A stretch of DNA of 19,118 nucleotides, taken from an uncultured Alphaproteobacteria bacterium. Its GTDB lineage: Bacteria > Pseudomonadota > Alphaproteobacteria > RF32 > CAG-239. The stretch is from positions 1 through 19,118 of the forward strand of contig CAJUCZ010000030.1 of the NCBI GenBank assembly GCA_910585375.1. The letters run 5' to 3'. Of this stretch, positions 7,727 through 15,208 are shown one piece after another; positions within the stretch are counted from its first letter, which is position 1, and every line of letters begins with the position of its first letter. Under the pieces are notes generated by a model. It did no database searches, had not been told where the DNA came from, and saw nothing but the letters and a program-made list of their open reading frames with translations. The position numbers were made by a program, and so were the translations under genes.

Positions 7727-9019
7727 ATGGCCAAATCTGCTAATAATATGGGCGAAACATATTTGCTGGATGCTTTGAACCGGATAGGGCGGAATCCTTT
7801 CGGTTATTCGGTGTTATATGTGAATATTTCCAAGCTGAAGCCCAAAAACCGTCATCCCGAATTTGTAAAGATTTTTGCCAAGCTGTTTGACAGTATGGTC
7901 GGTAATGCGCAGGGCTCTTTTTTTGTGATGAGCAACGGCGATTTTGCCATTTTGGGCAAGGGGATTACGCCAGACATGGTTGAGGAAGCCGTATTTAAAA
8001 TCCGGCAGGGGTTGTCTTCCGATCCGGTTTTGCATGGCCATGACGTGAAAGATTTTGCAGTTCTTTATTCTTTTCCGGCTGATTATATTTCTTTTTGCGC
8101 ATTTATTGAAAAAATGCGCGATAATGCCGATTATCTGGCGGAGATTACCGTGCAGCCGGAAGTTAAGCGCCCGATCCGTGCCGATGAGATTGACATGGTG
8201 ACGGAACAGTTGGATATGATTGACATTCCCGAAATTATCAAGCGCCAAAGTGTGATGAAGCTTTGCGGGGCGGGGAAATTTAAAGTCGAGTTTCAGGAGT
8301 TTTTTGTTGCTGTCAAGGATTTGAGTTCATATTTGGACGGAAAGCTGGATTTGTTGGCCAGCCGCTGGCTGTTTTTGTATCTGACACAGAAGCTTGACAA
8401 GAAAACGATGAGTTCTTTTTTTGCTTCGGACATTAAAAACTGGCCGAATCAAATCAGTCTTAATCTGAATCTGTCTTCTGTTTTTTCTGTAGAATTTGTG
8501 ACGCTGGCGAAAAAATTTTTGCGGCCCGGCCAAAAGCTGATTGTCGAAATCCAACTTATGGATGTGTTTAATAATTTGCCGGTTTATTTCAAAGTGAAAG
8601 AGATTTTGAAAGCCGGCGGCCATCGTTTGTTGATTGACAGTATGAGCCCGACGCTGCTGAATATGCTGAATCTCAAACGGCTGGAACCGGATATGATCAA
8701 ACTCTTTTGGGAGCCGTTGATGGAATATGACGTGGCGAACGAAGGGATTAAGGAAATTGTTGAGTTTTTGGGGGCGGATAATGTGGTTTTGGCCAAATGT
8801 GACAGTGACAAGGCGTTGGCCTGGGGTATGAAATACGGGCTTAATACTTTTCAGGGGCCTTTGATTGACCGGCTGGAAGTGGCTTGTGTCCAACAGCAAT
8901 GTCCCGATGCAAAATATTGTTCCGCCAAAACTTGCCTGAAACGCCGCCGTCTGTTGTGGGGCGCTTTTCGGGACGAATGTACGCAGAAAGAAACTTTGGA
9001 AAAGTTGTTGGAAGGGTAG
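7727..9019 (+). CDS. Degenerate GGDEF-EAL-like protein, first of tandem pair
   Basis: The start at 7727 has GGAAG just upstream and gives 430 residues, exactly the length of the next gene's product; an ATG at 7703 has no such site. Residues about 10-110 resemble a decayed GGDEF fold (YVNISKLKPKN, then SFFVMSNGDFAIL at the usual GGDEF place). Residues about 165-385 resemble an EAL domain. Asn (SLNLNLS), Glu (LIVEIQ), the first Asp (LLIDSMS), Lys (DMIKLF) and QG (TFQGPL) are kept. The second Asp of the DDFG motif is Ser, and AEGVE has become LAKCD. Phosphodiesterase activity is therefore unlikely, and a c-di-GMP receptor or protein-binding role is more plausible. A C-terminal C-x4-C-x5-C-x4-C set is unique to this copy. 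It follows the sensor kinase by 92 bp. Confidence 0.7.
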   Translation: MAKSANNMGETYLLDALNRIGRNPFGYSVLYVNISKLKPKNRHPEFVKIFAKLFDSMVGNAQGSFFVMSNGDFAILGKGITPDMVEEAVFKIRQGLSSDPVLHGHDVKDFAVLYSFPADYISFCAFIEKMRDNADYLAEITVQPEVKRPIRADEIDMVTEQLDMIDIPEIIKRQSVMKLCGAGKFKVEFQEFFVAVKDLSSYLDGKLDLLASRWLFLYLTQKLDKKTMSSFFASDIKNWPNQISLNLNLSSVFSVEFVTLAKKFLRPGQKLIVEIQLMDVFNNLPVYFKVKEILKAGGHRLLIDSMSPTLLNMLNLKRLEPDMIKLFWEPLMEYDVANEGIKEIVEFLGADNVVLAKCDSDKALAWGMKYGLNTFQGPLIDRLEVACVQQQCPDAKYCSAKTCLKRRRLLWGAFRDECTQKETLEKLLEG

Positions 9020-9022
9020 CTG

Positions 9023-10315
9023 ATGTTTAATTTTTCAAAAAACACCAATCCGAATCCGGCAGAAAAACCGACATTGAAAAAAGATGTGGTTATTTTGGAC
9101 TATTTGAAAAATATTGAAAAAGATATTAATGATTATAATGCCCTTTATATTAAAATCAGCCGGTTGGAAAATCCAAGCCTTAAAACGGTTCAGAAGCAGG
9201 GGCTGCTGGATACTTTTGACAATTTGATCCGCAAAAACAACGGCGAGATTTTTTCTCTGCCCAATGATGATTTGGTTGTGGTGTACCGGATAAAGGCAAA
9301 AGAAGAAATTCAGGCCTGTATTATTAAAGTCCGTTTTATTCTGCATGACGATAAGCTGATTAAAGATAATTTTGATTTGGAAGCCGCCGGCTTTTTGAAG
9401 TTTTTTTCCTTGCGCTCGGATATGTCCGAGTTTCAACATCTGATAACTCAGGAAGCAAGCAAACAGGCGGCCGGAAAAAAGGAACCGGTAATTGCGTCCG
9501 GTGACGGAGAGCCAAAATTGCGGACTTTTTCCAATGTGGCGGCGCGCCCTAAAAAAGAACTGACGCCTTATATGCTCGGCAAGCTGACCAAAACTTTGTC
9601 AATGGCGGATTTTTCAAGCCTTATCCGGCGGCAGGCAGTTTGTGCCGTTATCGGAAAATCGGCGCCGCAAATGCTGTTTGAAGAGGTTTATGTGTCAATT
9701 GCCGATTTGCGGGATACGCTTTTACCGGATGTGGATCTGACGGCTAATCCATGGCTGTTTCAGTATCTGACCGAAACGCTTGACAAACGGGTTCTGGCCA
9801 GTATCAGCAACCATGATGACGGTTCGTTGACCAGCAACTTCAGTCTTAACCTGAATGTGTCAACGGTATTATCTGATGAGTTTTTGGAGTTTGACGAAGA
9901 CATTAACGCTTCCATGCGGTCGACTATTGTGCTGGAATTGCAGCTTTTGGATATTTTCAGCGATATTAAGGCTTTTATTCTGGCCAAGACTTTTGCACAG
10001 TCACGCGGGTATAAGATTTGCATTGACGGCATTACGGTTGATAAGCTGAAGTATCTGAACCGTGAGCAGCTGGATGCGGATTTGATTAAGATTATCTGGC
10101 ATCCGACTTTTATGGACGTGATTCATGAAGACAAACATTTTATGGATTATGTAAATAAGGCCGAACGGGCTAAAATGATTTTGTGTCGTGTGGATGAACC
10201 GCAGGCGGTTGAGGTCGGCAATTCGCTCGGGATTAATCTTTATCAAGGGCGCTATATTCAGAGGCTTCTTTCCCGCCGCAGCAGCAAACAGACGATTTTT
10301 ACAATCCGGCGTTAA
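9023..10315 (+). CDS. Degenerate GGDEF-EAL-like protein, second of tandem pair
   Basis: This 430-residue paralogue begins 3 nt after the previous stop codon, with GAAGGG as its ribosome-binding site, so the pair is probably translationally coupled. It matches its neighbour through both halves: an N-terminal GGDEF-like part (ALYIKISRLEN at 40-50) and an EAL-like part with EVYVSIADLRD, PWLFQYLTETLDKR (243-256), SLNLNVS, LELQLLD (304-310), CIDGIT (333-338), DLIKII and YQGRYI. Of the usual EAL metal ligands, Asn, one Glu, one Asp and Lys remain; the second Asp of DDFG is Gly and the AEGVE Glu is lost. A linker at about 145-180 is polar. The C-terminal cysteines of the first copy are absent. The gene stops 3 bp before the stop of the convergent gene. 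Enzymatic inactivity is inferred, not shown. Confidence 0.7.
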   Translation: MFNFSKNTNPNPAEKPTLKKDVVILDYLKNIEKDINDYNALYIKISRLENPSLKTVQKQGLLDTFDNLIRKNNGEIFSLPNDDLVVVYRIKAKEEIQACIIKVRFILHDDKLIKDNFDLEAAGFLKFFSLRSDMSEFQHLITQEASKQAAGKKEPVIASGDGEPKLRTFSNVAARPKKELTPYMLGKLTKTLSMADFSSLIRRQAVCAVIGKSAPQMLFEEVYVSIADLRDTLLPDVDLTANPWLFQYLTETLDKRVLASISNHDDGSLTSNFSLNLNVSTVLSDEFLEFDEDINASMRSTIVLELQLLDIFSDIKAFILAKTFAQSRGYKICIDGITVDKLKYLNREQLDADLIKIIWHPTFMDVIHEDKHFMDYVNKAERAKMILCRVDEPQAVEVGNSLGINLYQGRYIQRLLSRRSSKQTIFTIRR

Positions 10316-10318
10316 GTG

Positions 10319-11689
10319 TTAACGGTTGTTGTCAGAAAAGCAGCGGGAGAAGTTGTTGCCGATTTTTTGCAGACGCTTTTCAATATTTGATAATTGTTTT
10401 TCAATTTTCGAGGTATCAAAAGTTTGCGGGAATGCGGCATGCAGGAAGTTTTCTCCCGTTTTTTTGCATTTTTGCCTTAATTTATATAAGGCAACAGTTT
10501 GCCGAAGCAGAAATTTTTTGTTGTCGTCATTGTCTTCCAGCGTAAACTTCCGAGGGGTGTCCGAACTTTTTGAGGTAAACGGCGGAAGGTATTTTTGACA
10601 GAATTCCTGATATATTATATGTTGCTTTGGTGCCGTTGAAGAAATGTTTATCGTGATTTTGCCATCAGGCGTACAAGAGAGTTGTTTCAGTGGCATTTCC
10701 AGAATATTCAGCAGTTTTTGCAACGGCCGGCGGCATGGAGAACGAAAGTTGTGCGGACCGCAAAGGCGGACGACTTCACGCGTGAAGGCAAAGCTGAAAA
10801 GATTGGCCGTATATTCCATGGGCTGGCGTTCGTAAGTCCGGAATGCCCGGGAAGAGGAAAGGTGTTTTTTCAGCATTTTGTCCGTGCAGTAAAATTTTTG
10901 GTTCCAGCGGTACAGTTTTCCGATTTCCGGCGGTAGGGCGTTTAGATTGATGTTAAGTTTTGACAGTGCGCTATGGATTGGGGTGAGGTTCTGCAGGGCA
11001 TGATATAATTCATGTCCGAGAACGGTATAAGGCGAATCGGTCTGTGGCAACATTCTTATCTGGTGATGTGATGGAATATAGCACCCCAGAAGATTATCGT
11101 TATTTAAGTTTCCGGTATGAACGTCAGGCGAAAACCGGCGCAAGATTCGATGATCTGGATAGGCGTTTTTGTAAACACTGCGGGCGATTTTTTTGATAAG
11201 AGGCCGTGCCGTATAAAAGTTGCCGCTTTTTTCGACAGTGATAATTTTTTGTTTTATTTCGGAATTGTCTGATAAAAAGCTTTGGGCCGATGAACGCGCC
11301 AACTGTATAATGCTGCGGCTGAGGTCTGACGGCAGGTGAAAGTTTTTATAGAGTTTGTAAAAAAGCTCCGCATTTCTTTTTATAAATTCCTGACGGTAGT
11401 AGACAGATGTATGAGGTGAAATTTCAGGAAATTTTGAGAGAGACGGTGATTTCAGCCGCAGTGCAGACTGCATTGCTTTTCCGGCCGCAAAAACGCTGTT
11501 GTAAATGAGAGCGCCGCGGATTTGAAAAAAATCGACCAGCGGGTTTTGCTGACGCAATGCCAATTTTTCTGACTGACGGTAGATGTGATTCCACTCAGCC
11601 GGCTGAAGACTGCGGATATCATTTTCCGAAAGGCCGGTTATAAAATTGCGGAACTCTTCTTCCGTATTAAATTCTGCAATGTTTTTCAT
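10319..11689 (-). CDS. Putative HExxH zinc peptidase, uncharacterised
   Basis: The ATG at 11689 is preferred. A longer frame starts with TTG at 11728 inside the upstream gene's terminator stem, so it would not be on an independent transcript. The 456-residue product has no signal peptide or membrane helix. A zincin motif, GHELYHAL, places His226, Glu227 and His230. About 60 residues later comes ERQPMEYTANLF, whose Glu291 could be the third zinc ligand, as in IrrE/ImmA-type or other gluzincins. The rest is basic, helical and rich in Ser, Lys and Arg, ending in a probable coiled coil (KIEKQLSNIEKRLQKI). No family is recognised beyond the motif. It lies downstream of the small acidic protein, after a strong terminator, and is convergent with the EAL-like pair. 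Peptidase activity is inference from the motif. Confidence 0.65.
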   Translation of the reverse strand: MKNIAEFNTEEEFRNFITGLSENDIRSLQPAEWNHIYRQSEKLALRQQNPLVDFFQIRGALIYNSVFAAGKAMQSALRLKSPSLSKFPEISPHTSVYYRQEFIKRNAELFYKLYKNFHLPSDLSRSIIQLARSSAQSFLSDNSEIKQKIITVEKSGNFYTARPLIKKIARSVYKNAYPDHRILRRFSPDVHTGNLNNDNLLGCYIPSHHQIRMLPQTDSPYTVLGHELYHALQNLTPIHSALSKLNINLNALPPEIGKLYRWNQKFYCTDKMLKKHLSSSRAFRTYERQPMEYTANLFSFAFTREVVRLCGPHNFRSPCRRPLQKLLNILEMPLKQLSCTPDGKITINISSTAPKQHIIYQEFCQKYLPPFTSKSSDTPRKFTLEDNDDNKKFLLRQTVALYKLRQKCKKTGENFLHAAFPQTFDTSKIEKQLSNIEKRLQKIGNNFSRCFSDNNR

Positions 11690-11711
11690 GTTTTTGTTAT
11701 TTTGTTGAGAT

Positions 11712-11740
11712 AAAAAAACACTCCGCAAACCGCGGAGTGT
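11712..11740 (-). terminator. Strong terminator after the small acidic protein
   Basis: On the minus strand ACACTCCGC, a 5-nt loop and GCGGAGTGT form a perfect 9-bp stem followed by seven T. It lies 15 bp past the stop codon at 11756 and upstream of the HExxH gene, which must then use its own promoter or readthrough. Confidence 0.9.
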
Positions 11741-11755
11741 GATAAAAGCGGTTAT

Positions 11756-12064
11756 TTAATCACTGATTTCTGCTTCGTAAGCGTAAACGATTTTGGTGTC
11801 TTCTTCTTTTTCTTCCACACTCAATTCACAGACCATAAGTTTATCGGCATCCTGCAGGCTGTCAAAAACATTTTCCGGGATGTCGGTCAGCATGATTTCA
11901 TCATTTTTGTTGCGGTAAAGAACGGCAGATTTTTCCTCTTCATTTAATTCGATTGTTGCATTTTCAGGTTCTCCCTCCTGTTCATACAACAGCAACATGA
12001 CTTCATCTTCATCATTAATCAGGAAGTCAAAAGTCCGGTATTCTTCGTTGTTTTCCTTATCCAT
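11756..12064 (-). CDS. Small acidic protein of unknown function
   Basis: The 102-residue product is very acidic: 33 of 102 residues are Asp or Glu, with only about eight Lys or Arg. It has no signal peptide or membrane helix and a single Cys. Alternating acidic and hydrophobic segments (DEVMLLLYEQ, IVYAYEAEI) suggest a small beta-rich cytosolic fold. I do not recognise the family. AAGGAA lies about 7 nt before the ATG. The gene is a clear single unit, with a good promoter at 12103-12131 and a strong terminator at 11712-11740, which supports it being real. A 7-bp palindrome overlapping its -35 box suggests that it is regulated. Confidence 0.7.
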   Translation of the reverse strand: MDKENNEEYRTFDFLINDEDEVMLLLYEQEGEPENATIELNEEEKSAVLYRNKNDEIMLTDIPENVFDSLQDADKLMVCELSVEEKEEDTKIVYAYEAEISD

Positions 12065-12102
12065 TGGACTGTTCCTTATTTGTTATCCGTATCTTTCTTA
12101 TC

Positions 12103-12131
12103 ATAATAGCCTGAAAACTTCGGAAAGACAA
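12103..12131 (-). promoter_or_regulatory. Sigma70-type promoter for the small acidic protein
   Basis: Read on the minus strand, TTGTCT (12131-12126) and TATTAT (12108-12103) are exactly 17 bp apart. Transcription would start near 12096, about 32 nt before the ATG. Confidence 0.6.
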
Positions 12132-12145
12132 TAGTTTTTATTGTC
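12127..12145. promoter_or_regulatory. Palindrome overlapping the -35 box, possible operator
   Basis: GACAATA, a 5-bp spacer and TATTGTC make a perfect inverted repeat with 7-bp arms. It overlaps the -35 element of the minus-strand promoter. It could be a repressor site or simply an RNA hairpin; no poly-T run follows directly on either strand. Confidence 0.4.
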
Positions 12146-12210
12146 CTGTTTATCTTTTTGGCGAAAGGCGGCAGAGGAGGGAGATAAGTGTTAATATCGC
12201 AAATTTATGA

Positions 12211-12238
12211 TGAAAACCGGTTTTTTTTGATGTATAGT
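12211..12238 (+). promoter_or_regulatory. Candidate promoter for the M50-like gene
   Basis: TATAGT (12233-12238) is a good -10 box, but the only upstream partner is a weak TGAAAA (12211-12216). A start near 12245 would place the GGAGG and the ATG at 12263 on a short leader, and would exclude the in-frame ATGs at 12188 and 12230. Confidence 0.35.
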
Positions 12239-12262
12239 ACAAAAATACGGAGGTTTTTTTAT

Positions 12263-12946
12263 ATGCGTATTTTAGTCGACAGATTAATTGACTTGTTCAA
12301 ATGGCCGGTCGGGATATTTATGTTTTTGAGTTTGCCGGCGTTTATTCAGTCTTTTGGGTATTTTCGGTTCTTTGAGTTGCATTATGTGTGGCTGATTGCC
12401 GGTTTTATTTTCTTTTTTATCTGCCGCTCCATGATGGACAAGGAAATCAACCAGACTTTTGAAGTGGCAACGCATGAACTGACGCACGGTTTCTTTGCTC
12501 TGCTGACGCTGCATAAGGTTAAGAGCATTCGCGTCAATCCGGATGATACCGGCGGCGAGATGGCTTTTGACGGGAGGGGAAACTGGTTGATTATCATTGC
12601 GCCGTATTTCTTTCCGATGGTGGCGTTGTTTGTGATGTTCGGAATTTCAATTTATACGCATTTTGCACCGTCTAATTTTATTCTGAACGGGATTTTGGGT
12701 TTTTTTGTTGCACAGCATCTTGATGCCGTTGGGTCGCAGGTTCATGAAAAACAGACGGATTTGATTAAGGTATCTTATAAGTTTTGCTTTTTGTTTCTGC
12801 CGTCCGCAAATTTGTGGGCCATCGGTTCCATGCTGGCTTTTAACAGCCGGAGCTGGAGCGGCATTTATGATTATATGCGTCTGATTAATTACCTGAACAG
12901 CCAGAACTGGATTTGGGCAAAACGCTTTTTTTCAGAGCTGTTCTAA
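12263..12946 (+). CDS. Polytopic M50-like membrane zinc peptidase
   Basis: The start at 12263 follows GGAGG (12249-12253) by 9 nt. Earlier in-frame ATGs (12188, 12230) lie before the likely promoter. The 227-residue product has about four to five membrane helices. Its HELTHGFFALL motif (His71, Glu72, His75) lies in a membrane segment, as in intramembrane M50 peptidases. A later conserved-looking QTDL (Asp166) could supply the third zinc ligand. M50-type enzymes cleave membrane-bound substrates such as anti-sigma factors, although many family members lack known targets. It ends 15 bp inside the convergent LD-carboxypeptidase gene. A second membrane HExxH protein lies at 16759. The family assignment rests on the motif and topology; the substrate is unknown. 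Confidence 0.72.
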   Translation: MRILVDRLIDLFKWPVGIFMFLSLPAFIQSFGYFRFFELHYVWLIAGFIFFFICRSMMDKEINQTFEVATHELTHGFFALLTLHKVKSIRVNPDDTGGEMAFDGRGNWLIIIAPYFFPMVALFVMFGISIYTHFAPSNFILNGILGFFVAQHLDAVGSQVHEKQTDLIKVSYKFCFLFLPSANLWAIGSMLAFNSRSWSGIYDYMRLINYLNSQNWIWAKRFFSELF

Positions 12947-13816
12947 GGTACAGTTGTCCGCGTTCAGGCGAATCGGAGAGCCGAGCGGCAAGACGTATCG
13001 GCTTTTTTTGTGGCCGTACGGAAAATGGCGAATGACAGGAATGTTCATTTTCTGTGTGAAGCAGTTTATCATTTCATCGGTACTGCCGTCTTGCGGCTGG
13101 CGGATTTCGCAATTGTAAAAATCTCCGAAGATAATACCGCTGACTCTTGAAAAATCAGGGCATTGCCGCAGTTGTTCAAGCATTAAGTCCAGTTTGTAGG
13201 TCTTTTCTTCCACATCTTCAATCAGCAGAATAGTGTTTTTTAAAGACGGAAAATAAGGTGTGCCGCAAAGGCTTTTGAACAGACTGAGGCAGCCGCCGAC
13301 CAGTATGCCTTCCGCTTGTCCGCCGATGACGGTTTGTCCGCCGGATACTTTCAGTTTATCTCCGTTCAGCAGAGTTGTAAGCGAAGCATTGATTTTGGCA
13401 TCGGGCAAAGGGCCGTCAGAAAAGTCGTATGATAACAGAAAACCGGTTAATTGCGGAGTGCCGGTTCGGGCGATGATTGCATTTTGAATGGCGGTCGTAT
13501 CGCTGAAGCCAATGAGCGGTTTGGGATTTTGCGCAATAGTGTCATAGTCCAGAAAAGGTGCAATCATTTGTGAGCCGTCACCTCCGGCGGTGCTGAAAAC
13601 CGCTTTGATTTCCGGATTGCGGTAGAAAGACATCAGGTCTTCGGCCCGATCCTGCGGTGTGCCGGCCATATAGCGGTAAGCGTCAAAGACGTGTCTGCCC
13701 AATACGGGAATATAGCCGAGGCCTTTCAGATATTCCAGCCCGCGGGTCACTATTTCTTCCGATACCGGTTTGGAAGGAGAGACGATGCCTATTTTGCTGC
13801 CTGACGGTATTTTCAT
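12932..13816 (-). CDS. LD-carboxypeptidase, family S66
   Basis: The start at 13816 has AAGGA upstream and lies 2 nt after the stop codon of the Mur ligase gene, indicating tight coupling; the frame runs further upstream but only by overlapping the ligase. The 294-residue cytosolic protein shows the S66 triad layout: the nucleophile in GFSDTTAI (Ser105), Glu200 in LLIEDVEE, and His269 in YGHKKSRYVLPLG. AGGDGSQM lies shortly before the nucleophile. Such enzymes (LdcA type) remove the terminal D-Ala from recycled muropeptide tetrapeptides to give tripeptides. Its neighbour is a MurC/Mpl-type ligase, which would use that tripeptide, so the operon fits murein recycling. A microcin-immunity MccF-like role is possible for the family but less likely in this context. 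Confidence 0.9.
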   Translation of the reverse strand: MKIPSGSKIGIVSPSKPVSEEIVTRGLEYLKGLGYIPVLGRHVFDAYRYMAGTPQDRAEDLMSFYRNPEIKAVFSTAGGDGSQMIAPFLDYDTIAQNPKPLIGFSDTTAIQNAIIARTGTPQLTGFLLSYDFSDGPLPDAKINASLTTLLNGDKLKVSGGQTVIGGQAEGILVGGCLSLFKSLCGTPYFPSLKNTILLIEDVEEKTYKLDLMLEQLRQCPDFSRVSGIIFGDFYNCEIRQPQDGSTDEMINCFTQKMNIPVIRHFPYGHKKSRYVLPLGSPIRLNADNCTLEQL

Positions 13817-13818
13817 TT

Positions 13819-15189
13819 TTATAAATCCTTCAAAAGACTGCGGCAAAAATCGGGAAGGGAATTGTCATGAGCGCCCATGACGATAATCCTGTCGCCGGGG
13901 CGGGCGTTTTGCAATATGTATTCCCTGACTTTTTCTTTGGTTTCCAAATACAATGCATTGACGCCGTTGTCTTTGGCATATTGAACGAGATTGGCGCCGG
14001 AGATGTCGGTATCGCGTTCCGGAATGCGCTCGTAAATATCCGGCATGAGAAGAATGTCATCTTTATTAAGCGTACGGCCGAAAACTTCACCGTCTTCTTT
14101 GCCGGTATTGCGGGCAGAAAAAGGCGTGTGAGCCTGATAGACGGCAATGATCCTGCCGGGATATTCTCTCAGGGTGCCGAGCGAGGCTTCAATTTTTTGC
14201 GGGTTATGGGCAAAATCGTCATAGACGGTTATGCCGCTGTGTTTGCTCCGGCCGATGCATTCCAAACGGCGTTCGGTTCCGGTAAAGCCTTCCAGCGTGC
14301 GGGCGGCTTCAAATTTGTCAATACCAAGCATCATACAGGCTGAGACAGCGGCCAGTGCGTTGGAAACATTAAAACGGCCGAGCAATTGCAATTTGAAGGT
14401 TTGTCCGTCTATGGCGTATTTTACGCCATGTTCCGTTAAACCGATTTCAGAGGCAAAAAGATTGGCACGGGAATCGGAAACAGAATAAGAAAAGGTGTTG
14501 GGATGGTTGCTGATGGTGCGGGCGTTCGGGCAGTCGTAATTGACCACAACGCCATGCGACGTATGGGCGGCAAACTCGGAAAAATATTCTTTCAGTTCTT
14601 CCAGAGGTTTGTGGTCGTGTCCGATATTGTTAATCAGGGCAATGAAAGGATGATATTTGCGAATCGAGCCGTCGCTTTCGTCAGCTTCAATCACACAAAT
14701 GTCGCCGCGGTTGTAAATATAATTGGCGAGGCCTTTGTCCGAGGTATAATTCTTAAAAAAACCGCCGTTTATAACACAGGGCTTTTTGCCGAGTTCGTTA
14801 AGAATATATCCGATCATGGCTGTGGTTGTTGTTTTGCCGCAGGTGCCGCCGATGGCAATGCCGTATTTGCAGCGGTGAAAAATTTCGGCCAGAAGATCCG
14901 AACGGCTTTGAATTTTAATGCCTTTGGCGAGAGCCGCTTTAACATCGGGATTTTGCTCATTGATGACACTGGTGATGTACAGTGTGTCCAAATCATCGGA
15001 AATTGAAGAACCGTCCTGCGGAAAAAATTTGATGCCGGCGGCTTCAAGTTTTTCGCGGCGGTGGTCTCCGTCCAGTCCCATGTCAATATTCAGGTCGGAA
15101 CCGCGGACTTCGCAGCCCTCAAGTTTTAAGATTTGGGCGAGGGCGCTCATGCCGTTGCCGGTGATGCCGCAGAAACTAACTTTTTTCAT
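13819..15189 (-). CDS. Mur ligase, MurC/Mpl type
   Basis: This 456-residue protein has the three Mur ligase domains. The N-terminal UDP-binding motif is GITGNGMSALA (8-18). The central ATP site is GGTCGKTTTT (114-123, Lys119), then EADESDGS (168-175) and INNIGHDHK. The C-terminal domain carries TGTERRLE (303-310) and YDDFAHNPQKI (323-333). The DDFAH form recalls Mpl, which joins L-Ala-D-Glu-mDAP tripeptide to UDP-MurNAc, while the body also resembles MurC, which adds L-Ala. Co-transcription with an LD-carboxypeptidase favours Mpl and recycling. The P-loop has Cys117 where most relatives have His, and the C-terminus ends in VMGAHDNSL instead of the Mpl-type VMSNGGF. I therefore give no gene symbol. 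AAGGACT precedes the ATG. Confidence 0.88.
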   Translation of the reverse strand: MKKVSFCGITGNGMSALAQILKLEGCEVRGSDLNIDMGLDGDHRREKLEAAGIKFFPQDGSSISDDLDTLYITSVINEQNPDVKAALAKGIKIQSRSDLLAEIFHRCKYGIAIGGTCGKTTTTAMIGYILNELGKKPCVINGGFFKNYTSDKGLANYIYNRGDICVIEADESDGSIRKYHPFIALINNIGHDHKPLEELKEYFSEFAAHTSHGVVVNYDCPNARTISNHPNTFSYSVSDSRANLFASEIGLTEHGVKYAIDGQTFKLQLLGRFNVSNALAAVSACMMLGIDKFEAARTLEGFTGTERRLECIGRSKHSGITVYDDFAHNPQKIEASLGTLREYPGRIIAVYQAHTPFSARNTGKEDGEVFGRTLNKDDILLMPDIYERIPERDTDISGANLVQYAKDNGVNALYLETKEKVREYILQNARPGDRIIVMGAHDNSLPDFCRSLLKDL

Positions 15190-15208
15190 TTTGTTCAGTC
15201 CTTAAAAA

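Noticed and set aside
8327..8899. Open minus-strand frame inside the first EAL-like gene
   Set aside because: Antisense shadow with a biased composition rich in His, Gln and Ile, and no ribosome-binding site; the plus-strand gene is supported by its paralogue.
13867..15006. Several plus-strand frames inside the Mur ligase gene
   Set aside because: All lie opposite conserved Mur ligase motifs and show no domain of their own.
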